Positions 59,301 through 64,000 of a stretch of DNA of 64,000 nt are shown here, one piece after another. The position numbers and the translations under genes are program-made. Under the pieces are notes generated by a model. The model saw only the letters and a program-made list of their open reading frames with translations, made no database searches and was not told the origin of the DNA. Source of the stretch: Lindgomyces ingoldianus (lineage: Eukaryota > Ascomycota > Dothideomycetes > Pleosporales > Lindgomycetaceae); contig NW_022985200.1 in assembly GCF_010093535.1 (NCBI RefSeq), positions 479,871-543,870 on the forward strand. The letters are read 5' to 3'. Within the stretch, counting starts at the first letter, position 1; each line of letters starts with the position of its first letter.

Positions 59301-59815
59301 CAGTCATTTGGAAACTCGAATCGGACAATCTTGGCTATGACCAAGGCGTTCTGGAGAGCCAAACGCTGGTCGGCCTCGTTGACACCGCACTGCAAAAGCT
59401 TCGATCGGATGACAGCCTTGTCCTCTTTACTCGCAGCACTGTGGCCCCGTCAGCGCCCGCAAAGCAGCACATATTCTGGGCGTCATACTTCGAGGCCGTC
59501 TTCCGCCAGTATTTGTCGATGCCATTCTTGAGCTGGATGATGGCGAGGTAGCGAACTTCGAGGGGAAGGGATTTGTCGAGAAACACAGCCTGTGACATGT
59601 CACGACGCCAGGTCTTTCTATGGATCATGTACCCCGCCTACCTGTAGCAGAGGATAGAATCCCTTTGATTTTTCCCACGTCTGTAGCTGCTTGGTGCCTG
59701 TTTGGATCTGATTTGGATCTGCAGAGGCGGCTGACCGAAGGACATGATATAGAATGCCTTCGGAGAGTGGATTTGCCTCTCCGGGGACCTCTATCAAAGG
59801 GACCTCAACCTCCAT
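56337..59815 (-). CDS. kap120: Importin-beta family transport receptor (KAP120-like)
   Basis: Seven exons: 59815-59642, 59589-59489, 59438-59301, 59251-58212, 58162-57690, 57627-56651, 56583-56337; 3150 nt, 1049 residues, close to the length of yeast Kap120. All six introns are GT-AG (49-67 bp) and phase-consistent. The N-terminal importin-beta domain is assembled from exons 1-3: TGTKQLQTWEKSKGFYPLLQ, then AVFLDKSLPLEVRYLAIIQL, KNGIDKYWR and the segment ending EFPNDWPDLF. The rest is HEAT-repeat-like helix pairs, for example VFYSVATPENEDVLFKDSVY and LVGDLLSTGFLAKVMEGLHG. Kap120 and its metazoan relative importin-11 carry proteins, including ribosome-assembly factors, into the nucleus. An acidic insert (GTDGDSEDDAP) lies mid-protein. 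I chose the ATG at 59815 because the frame upstream offers only GTG. Confidence 0.9.
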
Positions 59816-60310
59816 GGTTGTGGTGGATTCCACGGAATTGCTGGATGCAGTTATGGTAGTGGGGTGTTCTGTGCCGCGGGGGGGGGAGTAAATTGATCAC
59901 GAACTCTACGGCATTTACAGCAGCGGTGAAGGACGGCAGGCACTCCACGCCAGCGAATCCAAATTCCTGCTCACCCAGGGCGAAACGCAATCCATGAAGC
60001 GCGTAGTGTAAGAGGCTGGCCATGTTCAGTCAAAAAAAAACTCAAGCTCCAGCTCCCCGCACCGCTCCCTATCCCAAACTAAGCCAGTGGTGGCCTCGCC
60101 TTTCTCACTCGCTCCCCATCAAGGCGGACCATCCATGCGCGTGCAAGCCGAGGTCTCCCTCGGTCCAGCCCTCTGCATTCACATCTCAGCCCATATCAGC
60201 ATCAGCAGCGGCGTGCACGACTCTGCTAGTGTCTGTAGTCTCTGCAACTCCACATCTACTTATACCCCCAGCTGGTCCACGCGCATCTCTCTCAATCCCA
60301 ATGCCCTCCA
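59816..60310. promoter_or_regulatory. Shared divergent promoter of KAP120 and PEX2
   Basis: A 495-bp gap between two genes transcribed away from each other. It contains a G-run near 59878 and pyrimidine-rich tracts (CAGCTCC repeats near 60045). An upstream ATG at 60301, out of frame with PEX2, starts a short competing frame. Confidence 0.5.
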
Positions 60311-61966
60311 ATGCCCTCCGCCGACTTTGCCGCCGCACAAGAGCGTCTCGCAGCGCGCCGCGCCCAACGCGCATCCCAGCAACGCGCACATCATGATTCC
60401 CAAGTTTCCACACGAAGTCCCGCAGTCGGGTCTGGACGCGGTGTGTCGAGATTGCCGTTTCCGTTTGGGCAACTGGGCGGCGTGGGCGTGAGCGCGTGGG
60501 ATGCCATCAAGGGACGGGAAGGAACGAGGCCGGAATTTAGGGTTGGTCAGGTTGATGCAGAGCTCCTCGACGAAGAGCTGTTAGAACTACTAAAGGCCCA
60601 GGCTGGCGAGGGTCTCAAGTATTTCGGAAGCCATTTAGCGGATGCATGGGGTGCTGAGATACTTCTTGCGTTGCGGTTGATTCTGTTCAAACTGAGTATC
60701 TGGAACAACAACGCTTCTTACGGCGCTCATCTCCAAGGCCTACGCTACACCGACGCACGCAGCAAGAGTTCCGCCCGCCCGCCCCCGAAGCCCTGGCAAA
60801 AAGCCGCGTACGGCATCATCACGATCGGCGGCCGCTACGGGTGGACGAAATGGGAAGAATACCTTCTCGCAACCTCCGAAGACTACACCGTTCCGCAGTC
60901 CCACGCGCTGAAACTCGCGGGCAGGATAACCGAGTACATCAACAGCGCGCACGACATGGCGAGTCTAGCATCCTTCCTCGTCTTCTTACTCAACGGCCGC
61001 TATAGAACCCTGACAGACCGTCTGCTCCGTCTCCGGCTGACTCCAACCTCGCATTCGACGAGCAGAGAAGTCTCGTTTGAATACCTAAACCGACAGCTTG
61101 TGTGGCACGCGTTCACGGAATTCTTGCTCTTCCTCCTGCCTCTCGTGGGCATATCACGCTGGCGCCGAACCCTGGGTCGCACCTGGCGAAAACTGAAAGC
61201 CTCCATCCTGTCTCTCCTCGGTCGCGGCTCCCCCTCCTCAGGTCCCACAGGCCCCTCGGACCCCTCGGACCCCTCCGCCGACACCGCGTATCCCACCGGT
61301 GAACTCAGCTTCCTCCCCGAACGAACCTGCGCAATCTGCTATAGAGATCAAAACCCCACTGCGGCAACCGAACAAGACATCATAGCCCAATCTGCCGGCG
61401 GGGGAGGCGTCGTGGGCTCCGCGGCTACGGATATCACGAATCCGTACGAAGCCGTGGCGTGTGGCTGCGTGTATTGTTTTGCGTGTTTGGCGCAGCGGAT
61501 TGCGAACGAAGAGGGTGAGGGGTGGACGTGTTTGCGCTGCGGGGAGGTTGTGAAGGAATGTCGCCCTTGGAGTGGCGATGTTTTGGAAGAGAAAGGCGCG
61601 CGGACACACGAAGACGTCGGGCATGCGGGGAAGAGTGTGGGGTTTGCTGCTACGGGTGGTGCCTCTCACGACGACGACAACGGCGATAACGATGACGATG
61701 ACGAAAATGCTGGTCCACACTCACGGCTGAGGGAAGTTGATCCCATCCCCGTCGCCGAGGACGTCTCTGGCACCACCGCCTCAAGCGAAGCACGCATGGG
61801 CTTAGAAGCATCGCGGGGTCTTGACCTTGGAGATTCATTAGCTTTAAGTGAGAGTCAGGCGTGGGCGCATGCCAGTGACGATCGCAGCAGCTCGGATTCC
61901 GATCAGCAGAGCGAGGAGTACGATGAGGATGAGGAGGAAGAGGGTGAGGAATTGGAAGACTACTAA
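60311..61966 (+). CDS. pex2: Peroxisomal biogenesis RING protein PEX2
   Basis: Single exon, 551 residues. The N-terminal half has the Pex2/10/12-type membrane region: LLELLKAQAGEGLKYFGSHL, AEILLALRLILFKLSIWN, ASYGAHLQGLRY and LASFLVFLLNGRYRTLTDRLLRLRL, with FLLFLLPLVGISRWRRTL before the RING. The RING runs about 338-420: CAICYRDQ, then VACGCVYCFACLAQRI and WTCLRCGEVV, a full set of metal ligands with Cys where classical RINGs have the first His. With PEX10 and PEX12 it forms the ubiquitin ligase that modifies the import receptor PEX5. A C-terminal tail of about 130 residues is strongly acidic (DNGDNDDDDENAG, EYDEDEEEEGEELEDY), an extension I do not associate with yeast Pex2. The Pro/Ser/Asp stretch before the RING contains a tandem G-P-S-D-P-S-D-P. 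Confidence 0.92.
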   Translation: MPSADFAAAQERLAARRAQRASQQRAHHDSQVSTRSPAVGSGRGVSRLPFPFGQLGGVGVSAWDAIKGREGTRPEFRVGQVDAELLDEELLELLKAQAGEGLKYFGSHLADAWGAEILLALRLILFKLSIWNNNASYGAHLQGLRYTDARSKSSARPPPKPWQKAAYGIITIGGRYGWTKWEEYLLATSEDYTVPQSHALKLAGRITEYINSAHDMASLASFLVFLLNGRYRTLTDRLLRLRLTPTSHSTSREVSFEYLNRQLVWHAFTEFLLFLLPLVGISRWRRTLGRTWRKLKASILSLLGRGSPSSGPTGPSDPSDPSADTAYPTGELSFLPERTCAICYRDQNPTAATEQDIIAQSAGGGGVVGSAATDITNPYEAVACGCVYCFACLAQRIANEEGEGWTCLRCGEVVKECRPWSGDVLEEKGARTHEDVGHAGKSVGFAATGGASHDDDNGDNDDDDENAGPHSRLREVDPIPVAEDVSGTTASSEARMGLEASRGLDLGDSLALSESQAWAHASDDRSSSDSDQQSEEYDEDEEEEGEELEDY

Positions 61967-62454
61967 TAGGATAGAGGGGTTGGTCTGGCGGTTTTGTCGC
62001 TTCACTATGTGATATGGTTCATCACGGATAAGGGATTTAGGGGGTGCAGAAATGTCTGTTCTGGACGGGACCCGGGCATGCACACCATAGTCACAAGGCA
62101 TGATTGAGTTATCCATGTATACTTGAGGAAATTCTTTGCATCTTTTCTAGATTTCTGGTGCGGACTAGAGGATTGTAAGGACTAGGAATTTAAATCCCCG
62201 TCTTAGGGCAGGACACAGATGATGCAGATAGCATGCATGCATGATCAGGGCTGTAAGATGCAAAGTTTACATTGAAATATTCGACCCATTCGTCCCTCCC
62301 TCTTTCCACCCACGTCCGATTCAATTCCTAACTCCCAAACGATTACATCAGTTCATGGCCTAACAAGATTAGGGAAACTTTGTTTCCTAACCCTGATTAC
62401 TTGTAATCTCACATTTCCCTAATATACTCGGCCCACCACATCCGTCCATCCCCC
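61967..62454. other. Convergent intergenic region
   Basis: Between the 3' ends of PEX2 (plus) and the zinc-finger gene (minus). No gene seen. Confidence 0.6.
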
Positions 62455-63633
62455 TCAAGCAGCAAACTCAAACCTGCCCAACCTCACCATCCTCTCCTCA
62501 GGACTCTCCGTATCCCCCGAAAACACCAATCGGATGTTCTTCTCTTTCTTCGAGCTTCCGCCTGCCTTCCCTTCCTTCGCATCTTTGACGTCTTTCGCGT
62601 CCTTCGCAGCGCTCGAAATGAGTTCGTCCACGGATGCGACAAGAGCGGCGTTGGGATGGCCAGGTGGGCGGGGTGGTAGGGCTTGTGGGACGGCTGGTGG
62701 GAAGGGGTGTTGTGGTTGCTGTTGTGGCGCTTGTTGGGGTGCTGCGAAGGGGTTTGCGGGTGGTGGTGAGGGACCGCCGGGGATGGCTGGGAGACTGGCA
62801 GTGGGCTGGGAGTGGCCGAGGTGGGGGAGGGGTGGTTGCTGGGAGGTGGTTAGTCAGTGATTGATGATGGGGGGACTGCGGAAGCAGGGTATGAGTGTCC
62901 TCCGGTGAGGAACCCCACCTCCCCCCAGCAAGACAGGCTGTCTTCATCCTCCCAAGACGTTGTATGCATATGCTCGCTGCTACAAACACGGAAGCAAGAC
63001 TATAGACGAAAGCAGATGTACTTACCGAACCAATGGGCTGCACCGGCCCACCGCTTCCATTCATCTGCATCCCTCCGTTTGCGATATTCTCTTTAAATTC
63101 TACAATCCTCTTCTTAATACCCTCAATCGTCTCCTCAACCTTCTGCTTCTTTGCTAACTGGCCTCCAGCACCAAAAGCATCATGCACCGGATTTCCCGTC
63201 AAACGCGCCCGCTCTTGCTCCTCGGCGAAATGCTTGCTTGTGACCTCCTGATTGTGCTGGTCCACAACTTCGGCTGGAATACCTTCCATGCCGAAGATCT
63301 CTATGTCGAGGGATTGTCGGTCGGGGTTGGCGTTTTCGACTTTTGTTAGGTTTTCTTTGTGTACTTGATTCATGTGGACGGAGAGACCTGAAATGGATTA
63401 ATATAAACTCCTCCAACGCGAGCATAAGGTGTAAAGTTCGGTGAAGGGGAGGTAGAAGCAAGCTTACCTCCAGCAGTATTCAGCCGCCGATTACATTTGT
63501 CGCATTTGAAATGTTTAGCCTTTTGATGCGAAATTAAGATCTTAAGATCGTCGAAGTCGCGTTCGCAATAGTAACACCATGGTCGGTCGAGCTTCTGCTG
63601 GAGGGTTGGATACTGTCGCTTTCGCTTCGTCAT
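62455..63633 (-). CDS. BuGZ/ZNF207-like C2H2 zinc-finger protein
   Basis: Three exons: 63633-63468, 63387-63026, 62838-62455; 912 nt, 303 residues. The first exon gives [20 protein letters not shown] then [20 protein letters not shown], and exon 2 adds [14 protein letters not shown]: two linked C2H2 fingers with the spacing and the WCYYC.RDFDD...HQKAKHFKC signature of BuGZ/ZNF207. [20 protein letters not shown] follows, another family hallmark. Exon 3 is read in the frame that gives a Pro/Gln-rich linker ([14 protein letters not shown]) and then [19 protein letters not shown] and [20 protein letters not shown], ending FEFAA. BuGZ in animals binds microtubules and Bub3; I see no clear Bub3-binding (GLEBS) segment here, so the fungal role may lie elsewhere. 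Reading past the second donor instead leads into a Ser/Thr/Pro/Arg frame without conservation. Confidence 0.87.
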
Positions 63634-64000
63634 AGCGGCGCAATGAGGGCGAAGATTAAATGGAAGTTTGGTGAGGTCTCACGCAGGGAGGGAGCGGTAC
63701 AATGAGCGACGATATATCGAGGTGAAGGAACGGAATGGAGGGTCGTAACGTCGTGGTAGAGAGGCCGCGAGAGCTCGAGTTCGACGGAAGGAGCACGGTT
63801 GCGGATTTTAGCGTCTTGGCAGAAACCTCGGAAGCATAGATTTTCCGCGACTGCGGAATTGAGGTTGACCTTCACCAGCGAGCTGAATTGATAATTAGAG
63901 ATCCCCGGACTGGAAAATAGCCTCGGTTCATTTAGATAAACTCCATACCTTGCAGACTAGCATATTCAACCACTATTTCCTACACTTTTGTGGGTTCGCA
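63634..64000. other. Upstream region of the zinc-finger gene, no gene seen
   Basis: Holds the promoter of the zinc-finger gene. The window ends before any further gene can be recognised. Confidence 0.5.

Noticed and set aside
59816..59833. KAP120 start at 59833
   Set aside because: The codon is GTG; fungal nuclear genes start at ATG, and one follows in frame at 59815.
62498..62838. Read-through end of the zinc-finger gene in the Ser/Thr/Pro/Arg frame
   Set aside because: A GTAAGT donor and CAG acceptor lead into a different frame that ends in conserved-looking charged sequence; the read-through frame is a shadow.

Overview
This window is nuclear DNA from a filamentous ascomycete (Pezizomycotina). 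Genes carry short spliceosomal introns (mostly 49-130 bp, GT...AG). Gene content is typical of the group: uL14/L23, cyclophilin, an ENTH adaptor, PEX2, KAP120, malic enzyme, GH76. The first 9.1 kb has the signature of repeat-induced point mutation (RIP): extreme A+T content, Gln/Trp codons turned into stops, and transition-only differences between repeat copies. The genus cannot be fixed from the sequence; Leotiomycetes is a guess.

Layout. 1-9130: an AT-rich block holding one complete but dead Ty1/copia-type LTR retrotransposon (1106-8312, twin 280-bp LTRs) inside older decayed sequence. 9131-14493: normal base composition but no convincing intact gene, with a 5' relic of a short-chain dehydrogenase at 11805-12128. 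14494-22707: an accessory-looking stretch with a tyrosinase-fold protein that has lost most copper ligands, ribosomal protein L23, a secreted alpha/beta hydrolase ending in eight tandem W-V-V-P-[N/S]-D-K units, and a GMC oxidoreductase. 23881-35462: housekeeping genes (trans-sulfuration-type PLP enzyme, cyclophilin with a probable mitochondrial leader, Ent3-like epsin, Cdc1/Ted1-type phosphoesterase, proline dehydrogenase) and a small orphan. 35463-42612: about 7 kb without a convincing protein gene, holding a decayed intron-containing tRNA-Thr-like sequence. 42613-53726: malic enzyme, a secreted PAN/apple-like protein, a 439-residue orphan, an F-box-like relic, and a tRNA-Leu(CAG) whose T-loop is split by a 48-bp insert that looks like a spliceosomal intron. 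53727-64000: a dense housekeeping end with a GH76 mannanase-like enzyme, KAP120 importin, PEX2 (divergent from KAP120) and a BuGZ/ZNF207-like zinc-finger protein.

The strongest unusual signals are the tRNA-Leu with an intron-like insert inside its T-loop, the tyrosinase homologue in which four of six copper-binding histidines are replaced, the repeat tail on the secreted hydrolase, and a malic-enzyme intron whose conserved reading needs an AT rather than AG acceptor. Most genes are unrelated metabolic or housekeeping functions, and no operon-like logic is expected. Exon joins were derived by hand; for every multi-exon gene given as complete, the summed coding length is a multiple of three.
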